Assembly: GCA_028288725.1 (NCBI GenBank) | Contig: JAQGIC010000005.1 | Span: 1-64,000 of the forward strand | Length of the DNA stretch: 64,000 nt | DNA from: Rhodospirillales bacterium | Lineage (GTDB): Bacteria; Pseudomonadota; Alphaproteobacteria; ATCC43930; CGMCC-115725 | Reading direction: 5' to 3' | Part shown: positions 53,040 through 63,983 of the stretch, piece after piece | Position numbering within the stretch: position 1 is the first letter of the stretch | Layout of the letters: each line of letters opens with the position of its first letter | Notes under the pieces: generated by a model | The model's input: only the letters and a program-made list of their open reading frames with translations | What the model was told of the DNA's origin: nothing | Database searches by the model: none | Program-made: the position numbers and the translations under genes

Positions 53040-53629
53040 GGCAGGTCCTTGCCCAGCAGGCGCGCGACATAGCGGGCCAGCATGTCGACCTCGAGATTGA
53101 CCTCCTGGCCGAGCGATGCCTCGCCGAACGTCGTCCATTGCTGGGTATGCGGGATCACGTTGACGCCGAAGCGGATGCCGTCGACCTCGTTCACCGTCAG
53201 CGACACGCCATCGATCGCGATCGAGCCCTTGCGGGCGATGAGCCGTTCGAGCGCCGCCGGCACTTCGATGGTGAAGCGCACGGAATCCCGTTCCGGCCGG
53301 CGCTCGACGATCCGCCCCAAGCCGTCGACATGGCCCGACACGATATGGCCGCCCAGCTCGTCGCCGACCTTGAGCGCCGTCTCCAGATTGATCCGCGTGC
53401 CGACCTGCCAATGTTTGATCGTCGTCAGGCCCAGCGTTTCGGCCGAAACCTGGACATCGAACCAGCCGGGGCCGGTCTGGATCACGGTCAGGCACACGCC
53501 GGAATGGGCGATCGACGCGCCGAGCGCGATCGACGCGGTGTCGTAGCGCGTTTCGATGCGATAGCGGGGGTCGCCGTCCGGCTCGATCGCCAGGACACGG
53601 CCGACGTCGGTGATGATGCCAGTGAACAT
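53036..53629 (-). CDS. ribE: Riboflavin synthase (alpha chain)
   Basis: 197 residues from [13 protein letters not shown]. It has the two tandem lumazine-protein beta-barrels with repeated motifs: [11 protein letters not shown] and [30 protein letters not shown] is the catalytic/trimerisation turn. It dismutates two 6,7-dimethyl-8-ribityllumazines to riboflavin. The stop overlaps the ribBA start (ATGA). The upstream frame belongs to ribD and is out of frame. Confidence 0.96.
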   Translation of the reverse strand: MFTGIITDVGRVLAIEPDGDPRYRIETRYDTASIALGASIAHSGVCLTVIQTGPGWFDVQVSAETLGLTTIKHWQVGTRINLETALKVGDELGGHIVSGHVDGLGRIVERRPERDSVRFTIEVPAALERLIARKGSIAIDGVSLTVNEVDGIRFGVNVIPHTQQWTTFGEASLGQEVNLEVDMLARYVARLLGKDLP

Positions 53630-53642
53630 GATGGGGCAGAAC

Positions 53643-54740
53643 CTAGGCGTTGAGGGCGAAGGTTTCCAGCAGATCTTGGCCCAGGCGCATGACCGACAAG
53701 CGGGTGCCCAATGCCTGTTCGGCAAGGCGGTCGGTCCCGAACGGCTTGACCGCGTCCATTCCGTCGCCGCCGATCAGGCCCGGCGAGCGGAACCAGGCCA
53801 GCCGATCGACCAGCTTCGCCCGCAAGAGCGAGGCCGCGAGCGTCGCCCCGCCTTCGACCAGAATGCGCGTCAGCCCGCGCCGCGCGAGGGCCGCCAGCGC
53901 CATGTGAAGATCGACATTGCCGTCGCTATCGCGCGGTGCCTCGATCAGGTCCACGCCGCAATCGCGAAACGCCTGCGCGCGCAGCGGGTCGCCCCCGGCA
54001 TGGGTCACGATCACCGTCGGTATCCGGGCGGCGGCGATGACCAGCTTCGCGGTCAGCGGCGTGCGCAGCCGGCCGTCGACGACGATCCTGAGCGGCGGCG
54101 GATCGCCCAGCCCCGGCAGACGCACCGTCAGTTCCGGATCGTCGGCCAACACGGTGCCGCTGCCGACCATCACGGCATCATGCTGCCGGCGCAGCATATG
54201 GCCGAGGCCGCGGGCCGCCGGCCCCGTGATCCATTGGCTCTCGCCGGTATGGGTCGCGATCTTGCCGTCGAGCGTGGTCGCGAGCTTGAGCGTGACGAGC
54301 GGCAGGCCGCGCTCGATCCGCTTCAGAAAGCCCGCGTTTAGGTGCCGCGCCTGCTCGGCGCCGACACCGACCTCGACCAGGACGCCGGCGGCGCTCAGCC
54401 GCGCCAGCCCACGCCCGGCGACGCGAGGGTCCGGATCCTCGATCGCGACCACGATCCGGGATACGCCCGCCGCGATCAACGCGTCGGCGCAGGGGGGCGT
54501 CGAGCCGTGATGGGCGCAGGGTTCGAGCGTGACATAGGCGGTAGCACCCGCCGCTGCGGCACCGGCCCGGCGTAGCGCCTCGGTCTCGGCATGGGGGCGG
54601 CCGCCCGGCTGGGTCCAGCCGCGCCCGACCACGATACCGTCGCGCACCAGGATGCAGCCAACCGCGGGATTGGGCGCGACCCGGCCGAGACCACGGCTGG
54701 CGAGCGCCAGCGCGGACCTCATATGGCCTTGATCGTCCAC
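53643..54740 (-). CDS. ribD: Bifunctional riboflavin deaminase/reductase RibD
   Basis: 365 residues. N-terminal deaminase domain: zinc motif HAETEAL with Glu as proton shuttle and PCAHHGSTPPCADAL (PC..HHG...C). C-terminal reductase domain begins near 150: TLKLATTLDGKIATHTGESQ and ITGPAARGLGHMLRRQHDAV, then RILVEGGATLAASLL. It performs two steps of the pyrimidine branch of riboflavin synthesis. It starts eight bp after the nrdR stop and precedes ribE by 13 bp. Confidence 0.96.
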   Translation of the reverse strand: MDDQGHMRSALALASRGLGRVAPNPAVGCILVRDGIVVGRGWTQPGGRPHAETEALRRAGAAAAGATAYVTLEPCAHHGSTPPCADALIAAGVSRIVVAIEDPDPRVAGRGLARLSAAGVLVEVGVGAEQARHLNAGFLKRIERGLPLVTLKLATTLDGKIATHTGESQWITGPAARGLGHMLRRQHDAVMVGSGTVLADDPELTVRLPGLGDPPPLRIVVDGRLRTPLTAKLVIAAARIPTVIVTHAGGDPLRAQAFRDCGVDLIEAPRDSDGNVDLHMALAALARRGLTRILVEGGATLAASLLRAKLVDRLAWFRSPGLIGGDGMDAVKPFGTDRLAEQALGTRLSVMRLGQDLLETFALNA

Positions 54741-54747
54741 CCGGAAA

Positions 54748-55209
54748 TTACTCGGGCTCTTCCGCCGGAAAGCGTCCGACGAATTCGCCGAAGTCCTTCG
54801 CCTCGCGGAAATCGCGATAGACGCTGGCGAAGCGGATGTAGGCGACCTGATCCAGGTTGGCGAGCGCCTCCATGATCAGCGAGCCGATCGTCTCGGTCGG
54901 CACATCGGACTCGCCCGAGCTTTCGAGCTGGCGAACGATCGAGTTGATGACCCGCTCGACCCGCTCGCCCTCGACCGGGCGTTTGCGCAGCGAGATGTAG
55001 ATCGAGCGCGCGAGCTTGTCGCGATCGAACGGCTCGCGCTGGCCGGTCTTCTTGACGACGGTCAGTTCGCGCAGCTGAACGCGCTCGAAGGTGGTGAAGC
55101 GCGCGGCGCAATTGGTGCAGAAGCGTCGGCGACGGATCGCGGAGCGATCGTCGGTCGGCCGCGAGTCCTTAACCTGGGTATCGTCGAAGCCGCAAAATGG
55201 ACAGCGCAT
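54748..55209 (-). CDS. nrdR: Transcriptional repressor NrdR
   Basis: 153 residues from [10 protein letters not shown]. Zinc ribbon Cys3, Cys6, Cys31 and Cys34; ATP-cone domain with [40 protein letters not shown]. NrdR senses ATP/dATP and represses ribonucleotide reductase genes by binding NrdR boxes. Upstream residues of the longer frame are not family-like. It sits between glyA (upstream) and ribD, the order seen in many alphaproteobacteria. Confidence 0.95.
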   Translation of the reverse strand: MRCPFCGFDDTQVKDSRPTDDRSAIRRRRFCTNCAARFTTFERVQLRELTVVKKTGQREPFDRDKLARSIYISLRKRPVEGERVERVINSIVRQLESSGESDVPTETIGSLIMEALANLDQVAYIRFASVYRDFREAKDFGEFVGRFPAEEPE

Positions 55210-55256
55210 CCGGTTCCCACCCCTTCCGGCCCGCGTTGAACCCACGGACCTTCATG

Positions 55257-55293
55257 TAAAAAGCCGTCCATCACTCCCCAAGCGATGGACGGC
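55257..55293 (-). terminator. Rho-independent terminator after glyA
   Basis: GCCGTCCATC (55263-55272) pairs with GATGGACGGC (55284-55293), 10-bp stem and 11-nt loop; on the minus strand TTTTT follows. It lies between the glyA stop at 55301 and nrdR, so nrdR needs readthrough or its own promoter. Confidence 0.8.
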
Positions 55294-55300
55294 CCGATGT

Positions 55301-56614
55301 TCAGCCAAGCGTCGAGTAGATCGGGAAGCGTTTGCACAAGGCTTCGACCTGCTCGCGGGCCTTGGCCTCCGCCCCGTCGTTCTCGGCGCTGTTGCTGGCG
55401 GCCAGACCGTCGAGCACATCGCCGATCAGATTGCCGATCTCCTGCCATTCGGTCGGTCCGAAGCCGCGGGTGGTGCCGGCCGGCGTGCCGAGCCGGACGC
55501 CCGAAGTCACCATCGGCTTTTCCGGATCGAACGGGATGCCGTTCTTGTTGCAGGTGATGAAGGCGCGACCGAGGCTCTTCTCGGCGTCGCGGCCGTTGAG
55601 GCGTTTCGGCCTGAGATCGACCAGCATCAGATGGGTGTCCGTCCCGCCCGACACGATGGCGAGGCCGCGGCCGACCAGCGTCTCGGCCAGAATCTTGGCA
55701 TTGTTCACCACCGCCTGGGCATAGGCCTTGAAGTCGGGGCGGAGCGCCTCGCCGAACGCGACGGCCTTGGCGGCGATGACATGCATCAGCGGGCCGCCCT
55801 GCAGGCCGGGGAACACGGCCGAATTGATCTTCTTGCCCAGATCTTCGTCGTTCGACAGGACCATGCCGCCCCGCGGGCCGCGCAGCGTCTTGTGGGTCGT
55901 GGTCGTGACGATATGGGCATGCGGCAGCGGGCTCGGCAGCACACCGCCGGCAACCAACCCTGCGAAATGCGCCATATCGACCATGAAATAGGCCCCGATC
56001 TCGTCGGCGATCGCGCGGAAGCGCGCGAAGTCGATGATGCGGGGATAGGCCGAGCCGCCGGCGATGATCAGGCGCGGCTTGTGCTCCAGCGCCAGCTTGC
56101 GCACGTCGTCATAATCGATCAGATGCGTGTCGGGCCTGACGCCATAGGGCACCGCCTTGAACCATTTGCCCGACTGGTTGACCGGCGCGCCGTGGGTCAA
56201 ATGACCGCCGGCCGCCAGCGACATGCCGAGGATCGTGTCGCCCGGCTGCAGCAGCGCCATGAACACCGCCTGGTTCGCCTGCGCGCCGGAATGGGGCTGC
56301 ACATTGGCGAACTTGCAATCGAACAGGCGCTTGGCCCGCTCGATCGCCAGCGTCTCGGCCACATCGACATATTCGCAGCCGCCGTAGTAGCGCTTGCCGG
56401 GATAGCCTTCGGCATATTTGTTGGTCAGCACCGACCCCTGCGCTTCGAGCACGGCGCGCGAAACGATGTTCTCCGACGCGATCAGTTCGATCTCGTGCCG
56501 CTGACGACCCAACTCATCGGTGATGCTGCCGAACAGTTCCGGATCGGCCTCGGCCAGACCGGCGGTGAAGAAGGCATCCGGGTGTCCACCGGCGGCGAGC
56601 TTTTGCAGGGTCAT
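55301..56614 (-). CDS. glyA: Serine hydroxymethyltransferase
   Basis: 437 residues. Motifs are [60 protein letters not shown] and PLP lysine Lys242 in [16 protein letters not shown]. It interconverts serine and glycine, loading one-carbon units on tetrahydrofolate in the cytoplasm. It is first of the nrdR/riboflavin block but followed by its own terminator. No gcvTHP glycine-cleavage genes and no glycine riboswitch are visible. Confidence 0.97.
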   Translation of the reverse strand: MTLQKLAAGGHPDAFFTAGLAEADPELFGSITDELGRQRHEIELIASENIVSRAVLEAQGSVLTNKYAEGYPGKRYYGGCEYVDVAETLAIERAKRLFDCKFANVQPHSGAQANQAVFMALLQPGDTILGMSLAAGGHLTHGAPVNQSGKWFKAVPYGVRPDTHLIDYDDVRKLALEHKPRLIIAGGSAYPRIIDFARFRAIADEIGAYFMVDMAHFAGLVAGGVLPSPLPHAHIVTTTTHKTLRGPRGGMVLSNDEDLGKKINSAVFPGLQGGPLMHVIAAKAVAFGEALRPDFKAYAQAVVNNAKILAETLVGRGLAIVSGGTDTHLMLVDLRPKRLNGRDAEKSLGRAFITCNKNGIPFDPEKPMVTSGVRLGTPAGTTRGFGPTEWQEIGNLIGDVLDGLAASNSAENDGAEAKAREQVEALCKRFPIYSTLG

Positions 56615-57072
56615 GTAATCGAGCCTTCGCTTAGAGCGCCATCGAGCCCGCGCTCATCGGCGGAAATCGAGGCGTTGGGGGGCGGGTCCGGCTCAGTCGA
56701 ACAGCCGCCCCGGCCAGTCGACTGACAGGACGGTTGGATACCACATGTTGAGGAACCCGGGTAGTGCGCCCCAAGAAGCGGGGATGCGCTCTCAGCACAT
56801 GACCGAATTTCCGCCGATTGCCCAGTCGTCGCGAAGCGACGGCCGCCCCACAACCATCATTCGCCCTCCCTGAGCGCTTCGTATCTTGCAGAACTGTCTA
56901 ATCCATTGATCGGCACTTCAGATATTCGCTACAGACGCAACTGAGTTCGCTGCTTCGATTGGTTGAGCAAATCAAGACACCTTGAACTTCACTCGAAGCA
57001 TCTGTTGACAGCAAGAAATCGCTCTGCAACTATGCTTTAATATAAGAATTTTTTACGGGAAGCGCACGTCAC
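56615..57072. other. 458-bp divergent promoter region of glyA and mucR
   Basis: No supportable gene; an 80-codon minus-strand frame (56611-56853) lacks a ribosome-binding site and domain. The right part (56880-57060) is AT-rich, with TTGACA at 57004-57009 and AT-rich -10-like sequence (AACTAT at about 57027) for mucR. MucR-type proteins bind AT-rich DNA, so autoregulation here is plausible. The left part holds the glyA promoter. Confidence 0.55.
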
Positions 57073-57519
57073 ATGGAGAAGCCGATGGAAAAGGCCACGG
57101 AAGATGGGCTGATGCGGATGACTGCGGACGTCGTTGCCGCTTACGTCAGCAACAATACTTTGCCGACGATTCAGCTGCCCGAAGTGATCAACGCCGTCTA
57201 CCACTCGCTTCGCGGGCTGGATGGCGCCCCACCAGAACTCAAGGCTGAGCCGGCAAAGCCAGCCGTGCCGATCAAGAAGTCGATCACGCCGGACTATCTG
57301 GTCTGCCTTGAAGATGGCAAGAAATTGAAGATGCTCAAGCGGCATCTGCGCTCAACCTATAATATGACGCCGGACGAGTATCGCTCGAAATGGGGTTTGC
57401 CGCCGGATTATCCGATGGTCGCCCCCAACTATGCCGCGCAACGGTCGGCCTTCGCCAAAGAAATCGGCCTTGGCCGCGGCGCCGGCCGCACGTCGGGCCG
57501 CCGCGCCACGAAGAAATAA
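57073..57519 (+). CDS. MucR/Ros-family regulator with altered zinc-finger ligands
   Basis: 148 residues. The N-terminal helix (MRMTADVVAAYVSNN) mediates oligomerisation in MucR. The Ros/MucR zinc-finger region reads YLVCLEDGKKLKMLKRHLRS with TYNMTPDEYR next: Cys78, Asp81 and His91 are present, but the second His is Thr95. The basic tail GAGRTSGRRATKK is typical. It is a nucleoid-like regulator of exopolysaccharide, motility and cell-cycle genes in alphaproteobacteria. A zinc-free variant of the finger is known in the MucR/Ml group. A terminator follows at 57541. Confidence 0.88.
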   Translation: MEKPMEKATEDGLMRMTADVVAAYVSNNTLPTIQLPEVINAVYHSLRGLDGAPPELKAEPAKPAVPIKKSITPDYLVCLEDGKKLKMLKRHLRSTYNMTPDEYRSKWGLPPDYPMVAPNYAAQRSAFAKEIGLGRGAGRTSGRRATKK

Positions 57520-57540
57520 CGCAGCCTCATCCAAGAATAA

Positions 57541-57570
57541 GGCCCGGCGGATCGCTCCGCCGGGCCTTTT
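57541..57570 (+). terminator. Rho-independent terminator of mucR
   Basis: GGCCCGGCGGA (57541-57551) pairs with TCCGCCGGGCC (57556-57566) and is followed by TTTTGTCTTTTT. Confidence 0.9.
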
Positions 57571-57632
57571 GTCTTTTTCCGATCGTTCAAACCGGCTCCC
57601 CCGCGACGAATCGCCGGGGAGCCTTATCCGAA

Positions 57633-57749
57633 TTAGAGCCGGATGCGATCATGTCCGCTCGACATGATCGCTGAATCCGTCTCTAAACATATGATCTAGT
57701 GGGCGATTCAGACATGAGGCCGAGCAGGCCTCATGTCATCGCGCACTAG
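57633..57749. repeat. Copy D, the most complete dispersed palindromic element
   Basis: Module 1: TTAGAGCCGGATGCGATC to TCTCTAA with inner hairpin GCGATCATGTC (57645-57655) and GACATGATCGC (57661-57671). Module 2: GACATGAGGCC (57711-57721) and GGCCTCATGTC (57727-57737) with flanking GGGCGATTCA. It lies between convergent mucR and livJ; the livJ stop codon CTA (TAG on minus) lies at the right end. Confidence 0.9.
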
Positions 57750-58861
57750 CCGTTCAGCTCGCCATACTTGCCGTCGTGCCACTGCCAGACGACGAAATCG
57801 CTCTCGCTGATATCGCCCTTGGCATCATACTTGATCGGGCCGATCACCGTGTCGAACGAGTTGGCATGCAGGGCCTTCACCAGGTCCGGCAGCTTGATCG
57901 ACTTGGCCTTCTCGGCCGCTGCGGCGAACACCTGAACCGCGGCGTAGGTGTAGAGCGTGTAGCCTTCCGGCTCGTAGCCGGTCTTCTTGAACTCGTCGAC
58001 GATCGCCTTGGCGCTCGCCTTCTTCTGCGGATCCGACGCGAAGGTGAACAGCGTGCCTTCGCCCGACGGGCCGGTGATGCCCCAGAACTCGGTCGTCGGC
58101 AGCGCGTCGCCCGAGATCATCTGCGCCTTCAGGCCCTGCTCACGCGCCTGACGAACCAGCAGGCCCGCTTCGGTCTGGTAGCCGCCGAAATAGAGCGCTT
58201 CGACATTGGCTTGCTTAAGCTTGGAAATAAGGGCGGTGAAGTCCTTGTCGCCGGCCGTAATTGACTCATGCACGGCTTCCTTCAGGCCGCCGGCATTGAT
58301 CGTCTTCGTGGTCTCGTCGGCCAGGCCCTTGCCGTAGGCGGACTTGTCGTCGATGACCGCGACCGCCTTGCCCTTGTAGTGCGACAGCAGATACTTGCCG
58401 GCGACCAGACCCTGCTGATCGTCACGACCGCAGGTCCGGTAGACGTTGTCCCACTTCTTCTTGGCGGCATCTTCGGTCAGCGCCGGGTTGGTCGACGCCG
58501 GCGTGATCTGCAGGATGCCCGATTCGTTATAGACGGCCGAGGCCGGGATCGACGAGCCCGAGCAGAAATGGCCGGCCACGAAGACCACGCCCTTCGACGC
58601 GAGCTGGTTGGCGACGGCGACCGCTTGCTTCGGATCGCACGCATCGTCACCGACCGTCAGCACCAGCTTCTGGCCGAGCACGCCGCCCTTGGCATTGATA
58701 TCGGCAACAGCCTGCTCGGCGCCCTTCTTCAGCTGTTCGCCGAAGGCGGCATTCGAACCGGTAATCGGGCCGACCGTCGCGATCTGGATATCGGCTTTGG
58801 CGACACCGGCCGTCAAGGCCAGGGCGCTGACGGCCGCCAGCAACGTAAGATTTTTCCGCAT
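57746..58861 (-). CDS. livJ: Periplasmic branched-chain-amino-acid (or related) binding protein LivJ
   Basis: 371 residues from MRKNLTLLAAVSALAL. The signal peptide ends in AGVAKA. Type I periplasmic-binding fold: IQIATVGPITGSNAAFGEQL, GVVFVAGHFCSGSSIPASAV, DDKSAYGKGLADET and YTLYTYAAVQVFA. It captures amino acids for the LivHMGF ABC transporter upstream. The ligand could be leucine, isoleucine, valine or another amino acid, such as proline. It lies 183 bp after the DUF6867 gene. Its stop codon lies at the end of element D. Confidence 0.92.
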   Translation of the reverse strand: MRKNLTLLAAVSALALTAGVAKADIQIATVGPITGSNAAFGEQLKKGAEQAVADINAKGGVLGQKLVLTVGDDACDPKQAVAVANQLASKGVVFVAGHFCSGSSIPASAVYNESGILQITPASTNPALTEDAAKKKWDNVYRTCGRDDQQGLVAGKYLLSHYKGKAVAVIDDKSAYGKGLADETTKTINAGGLKEAVHESITAGDKDFTALISKLKQANVEALYFGGYQTEAGLLVRQAREQGLKAQMISGDALPTTEFWGITGPSGEGTLFTFASDPQKKASAKAIVDEFKKTGYEPEGYTLYTYAAVQVFAAAAEKAKSIKLPDLVKALHANSFDTVIGPIKYDAKGDISESDFVVWQWHDGKYGELNG

Positions 58862-59044
58862 AGTGGAGAACTCCCTGTCAGAAGATTTGACTCGCCCGAT
58901 CGGGTTATCGTTTCCGTCGGTGGCGAGCCCCCTAATACCCACGCCCGCTTTGTCCCCATGCCGGCGTAGGCAACGCACATGCGCGAATCGCTTGAGCTCT
59001 ATCAAAGCAAGCTCAACCGTCCGTACGCAAGTCCCCCGTCAACC

Positions 59045-59400
59045 CTATCGATCGCGCCAGGCGAAAGGCCCGGCCCGTTCGTAGAGCCACGGGTATTGAT
59101 TGACCATCTTGCGGGCCTGGGTGGCCCGGAAGGCCATGATGCTGAAGCCCAGCAGAATGACGGCGGTCACGACATAGCCGAGCGGCGACAGCAGGCTGCC
59201 GCCGAACAGCGCGAAGTCGAAGAAGCGGTTGCCGGCGGCCATCAGCAGGCTGTAGGGCACCAGGTGCCACATCGGCCGCCAGGTCTGGGCCAGCGCCTGC
59301 CCCGTCATAAAGGCGGCCCAGCCGAACAGGATGAGCGTCGCGCAGATGAAGACCCAGAGACTGGTCCCGAGGACCGCCATGACGAGATCGATGCCGGACA

Positions 59401-59401
<1 letters not shown>
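59045..59401 (-). CDS. Small membrane protein of the liv operon (DUF6867-like)
   Basis: 118 residues with three or four helices (IDLVMAVLGTSLWVFICATL, ILFGWAAFMTGQALAQT, GYVVTAVILLGFSIMAF). The C-terminal PWLYERAGPFAWRDR is a conserved polar tail. The stop of livF and the start of this gene share one base, so it is translationally coupled to the transporter. I recognise it as DUF6867-like from its place in Liv operons of alphaproteobacteria; function unknown, perhaps assembly or modulation of the permease. Confidence 0.7.
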
Positions 59402-60116
<715 letters not shown>

Positions 60117-60120
<4 letters not shown>

Positions 60121-60989
60121 GGCTGCATCCCCACATCGGCGGCGATTTCCGGCGGCAGGTCCTCGTCCTCATCCTCGCCCAGATAGGCCTTGATCACGTT
60201 TTCGTCGTTGCGCACGTCGTAGGGCGCGCCGTCCGAAATCTTGCGGCCGTAGTCCAGCACCACGACATGATCGGAAATCTTCATGACCACGCTCATGTCA
60301 TGCTCGATCAGCAGCACGCCGATGCCCTGATCGGTGCGGATCGACAGCAGCAGATCGTTGAGCTCGCCCGATTCCTTCGGATTGAGGCCCGCCGCCGGCT
60401 CGTCGAGGCACAGCAAGCGGGGCTTCGTGCACATGGCGCGCGCGATTTCCAGCCGGCGCTGGGCGCCGTAGGGCAGGCTCGACGCCGGATTGTCGGCCCG
60501 TTCATAGAGGCCGGTCTTGTGCAGCCAGAACTTGGCAAGCTCGATCGCCTCCTTCTCGGCCGACCGGTAGCGCGGCAGTCCGAGCAGCCCCGCGATCGAG
60601 AACATCGAGGCGTTCATCAGGTGATTGTGCTGCGCCACGATCAGATTTTCGAACACGGTCATGCCCGAGAACAGCCGGATGTTCTGAAAGGTGCGCGCGA
60701 CGCCCGCGAGGCGGGTGATACGGAACCCCTCCATCTGCTCCAGCAGATAGTCCTGGCCCTCGCGCTTCATGGTGATCCGGCCGACCGTCGGCTTATAGAA
60801 GCCGGTCAGGCAATTGAACACGGTGGTCTTGCCGGCACCATTCGGGCCGATCAGCGCGGTGATGTCGCGCTCGTGCGCGGTGAACGAGAGATCGTCGATC
60901 GCGACCAGACCGCCGAAGCGCATGGTCAGATGCTCGACCGTCAGCAGGGCCGGCTTGCCCACCGGCGCGTAATTGTCGAGTTGGCTCAT
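60117..60989 (-). CDS. livG: Liv-type ABC transporter ATPase LivG
   Basis: 290 residues. Walker A GPNGAGKTTVFNCLTG, the family's VARTFQNIRLFSGMTVFENL, signature LPYGAQRRLEIARAM, Walker B LLCLDEPAAGLNP and LIEHDMSVVMKISDHVVVLD. The C-terminal acidic tail (EDEDEDLPPEI) is longer than usual. It overlaps livM by four bases. It is paired with LivF in the ATPase dimer. Confidence 0.96.
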
Positions 60990-62358
60990 GGCAGCTCTCC
61001 CGTCGAGGCCGCAAGGCCGTCATTGGGAACAAGGCTCTCCTTCGGCCCGTCGGAGCCATGCAGCAGGATCGAGGGTTGGCGATGGGCGAGCAGCCCGCGC
61101 GGCCGGACCAGCATGATCACGACCATGGCACCGCCGTAGATCAGCGGCCGATAGAGCGCGATATCGCCCAGGAACGAGAACCAGCGGCCGGCCTCGTTCA
61201 GCGACACCAGCATGATCGCGGCCAGCACCACGCCCAGCTGGCTGCCCATGCCCCCCAGCACGACGATGGCGAGGATGGTCGCCGATTCGGTGAAGGTGAA
61301 GCTTTCCGGACTGATGAAGCCCAGGCGGGTCGCGAAGAAGGATCCGGCGAAGCCCGCGAACATGGCACCGATGGCAAAGGCCGACAGCTTGATGTTGGTC
61401 GCGTTGATGCCGATCGCCCGGCAGGCGATCTCGTCCTCGCGAAGCGCTTCCCACGCCCGGCCGACCGGCAGCCGGCGCATCCGGATCGTGAAGAAGTTGG
61501 TCAGGAGCGCCAGCGCCAGGATGACGAAATACAGGAAGATGAAGCGCTGGCTGGGCGAGAATTCCAGCCCGAAGAACTCGGCGAAGGTCGGGCCGGTCGC
61601 GGAATGCGCGGCGAAGGGCAAGCCGAACAGGGTCGGCCGGGGAATGCCGCCGATGCCGTTCGGGCCGTTCGTGACATTCTGCCAGTTCAGCAGCACGAGC
61701 CGGATGATCTCGCCGAAGCCGAGCGTCACGATCGCCAGATAGTCGCCGCGCAGGCGCAGGACCGGAAATCCCAGCACCACGCCGAATGCCGCGGCGAACA
61801 GCCCGGCGAGCGGCAGACAGGCCCAGAAACCCAGCCCGACATTGGTCGCGAGCAACGCCACCGTGTAGGCGCCGACCGCATAGAACGCGACATAGCCGAG
61901 ATCGAGCAGCCCCGCGAGGCCGACCACGATGTTGAGGCCCCAGCCGAGCATGACGTAGATCAGCACGTTGGTGCCGAAATCGATCAGGTAGTTCGAGGTG
62001 ACGAACGGCAGCAGCACGGCGATGACGAGCCCGACCGCGCCGATCTTCGTGCCATTGCGGGCGACCGCGGCCGCGAACCGGTCCATGGCGCTCGGACCGG
62101 CCTTCTTCTGCTCGCCCGGCTTTACCGCGCGGCGTGCCATGAACAGGCTCATGACCAGCCGGCCGACGAAGGCAAGGCCGACCAGCCAGGCGACCGTGTC
62201 GAAATGCCGGGTGACGATCAGCGAACCGCCGGATTCGTCGGTCTTGAGCCCGACGGTCGGAATGGTCAGGACCAGGACGACAACCGCCGTTGCGAGCGCG
62301 CTCAGGAACGCGCCCGACAGGCCTTCGCGGGGCAGCGCCGCGGTTTTGAAGCCGGCCA

Positions 62359-62359
<1 letters not shown>
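60986..62359 (-). CDS. livM: Liv-type ABC transporter permease LivM
   Basis: 457 residues, longer than LivH. About eight to ten helices. Features: VGLAGLLDLGYVAFYAVGAY, LRGDYLAIVTLGFGEIIRLV, WEALREDEIACRAIGINATN (EAA loop contacting the ATPase) and AGSFFATRLGFISPESFTFT. The first ~115 residues (LATAVVVLVLTIPTVGLKTD, the ARRAVKPGEQKKAGPS loop) are an extra N-terminal region common in alphaproteobacterial LivM. The start overlaps the livH stop. Confidence 0.95.
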
Positions 62360-63276
<917 letters not shown>

Positions 63277-63498
63277 CCCCCGGACGCGCCAAGTTCAGGC
63301 CGCAGGCACGAGCAAGGGAGACCGCCGGAATTACCCGACAGATCGCCTCCCACGCACCTTTCAAAGCCCCTGTTTTGTGCCATGGACGCCTGGTTATCCA
63401 GGTCGCCACGACATCATTCGTAATTGGCAAAGTAACGGGCGGTGCTGTCGGCGGCAAGCTCCTTCGGAAGGGCCGTTTTCCCGGACCAAAACGGTGTG

Positions 63499-63584
63499 GC
63501 AACATTGTCGCAACCCGATAGGCGCAACCCGATTATTGTTTCTTCCGAAACTTATCGCAACCTAATATTTGCGAGGCGCAACCC
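63499..63584 (-). promoter_or_regulatory. Array of GGGTTGC-type repeats upstream of the liv operon
   Basis: On the liv strand GGGTTGC occurs at 63516-63510, 63530-63524 and 63584-63578, AGGTTGC at 63563-63557, and TGTTGC at 63504-63499. The same core GTTGC(G/A) is repeated before putA. This region is the only intergenic space (392 bp, 63277-63668) before livH. It is partly AT-rich. Confidence 0.5.
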
Positions 63585-63614
63585 TCGCCCCGACCGCCAT
63601 ATCTTTCGGTCGAC

Positions 63615-63646
63615 AAGAAGGCGGCGCACCGGGGTGCGCCGCCTGT
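63615..63646 (-). terminator. Hairpin terminator after the DUF2312 gene
   Basis: AGGCGGCGCACC (63619-63630) pairs with GGTGCGCCGCCT (63633-63644), a 12-bp stem with a 2-nt loop, placed just after the DUF2312 stop. A T-rich stretch (TTCTTGTC) follows on the minus strand. Confidence 0.75.
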
Positions 63647-63668
63647 CCTGGACGAACCGCCCTGCGGC

Positions 63669-63983
63669 CTATTCCTCGTCGACTTCCGGCAGCATGCCCA
63701 ACGCACGCATATAGACCTCGAGCATCGTCTCTTCCTCGTCCAACTCGTTGCGGTCGCGCTTCCGGATCGAGATGATCTTGCGGATGATCTTGGTGTCGAA
63801 GCCGTTGCCCTTGGCCTCGGCGAACACGTCCTTGATGTCCTCGGCCAGCGCCTTCTTCTCTTCTTCCAGCCGCTCGATGCGATCGATGATCGCGCGCAGC
63901 TGTTCGCCGGCGATGCCGCCGACATCGGCCGGACGCGGCGTTGGGGTGGCGCTGGTCTTCGGCGCCTCGTCGAAATCGTCCAT
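63669..63983 (-). CDS. DUF2312 (UPF0335) family protein
   Basis: 104 residues. [20 protein letters not shown] through [20 protein letters not shown], then [20 protein letters not shown] and YMRALGML match the family. A long coiled-coil helix spans about residues 25-60. The family is found in alphaproteobacteria; it resembles GapR, the chromosome-associated protein that binds overtwisted AT-rich DNA, so a DNA-topology role is plausible. The protein here has a longer acidic N-terminal lead. A terminator follows. Confidence 0.92.
   Translation of the reverse strand: MDDFDEAPKTSATPTPRPADVGGIAGEQLRAIIDRIERLEEEKKALAEDIKDVFAEAKGNGFDTKIIRKIISIRKRDRNELDEEETMLEVYMRALGMLPEVDEE

Noticed and set aside
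56615-57072. Glycine riboswitch or protein gene upstream of glyA
   Set aside because: No tandem glycine aptamer motifs, and the 80-codon frame at 56611-56853 has no ribosome-binding site or domain.
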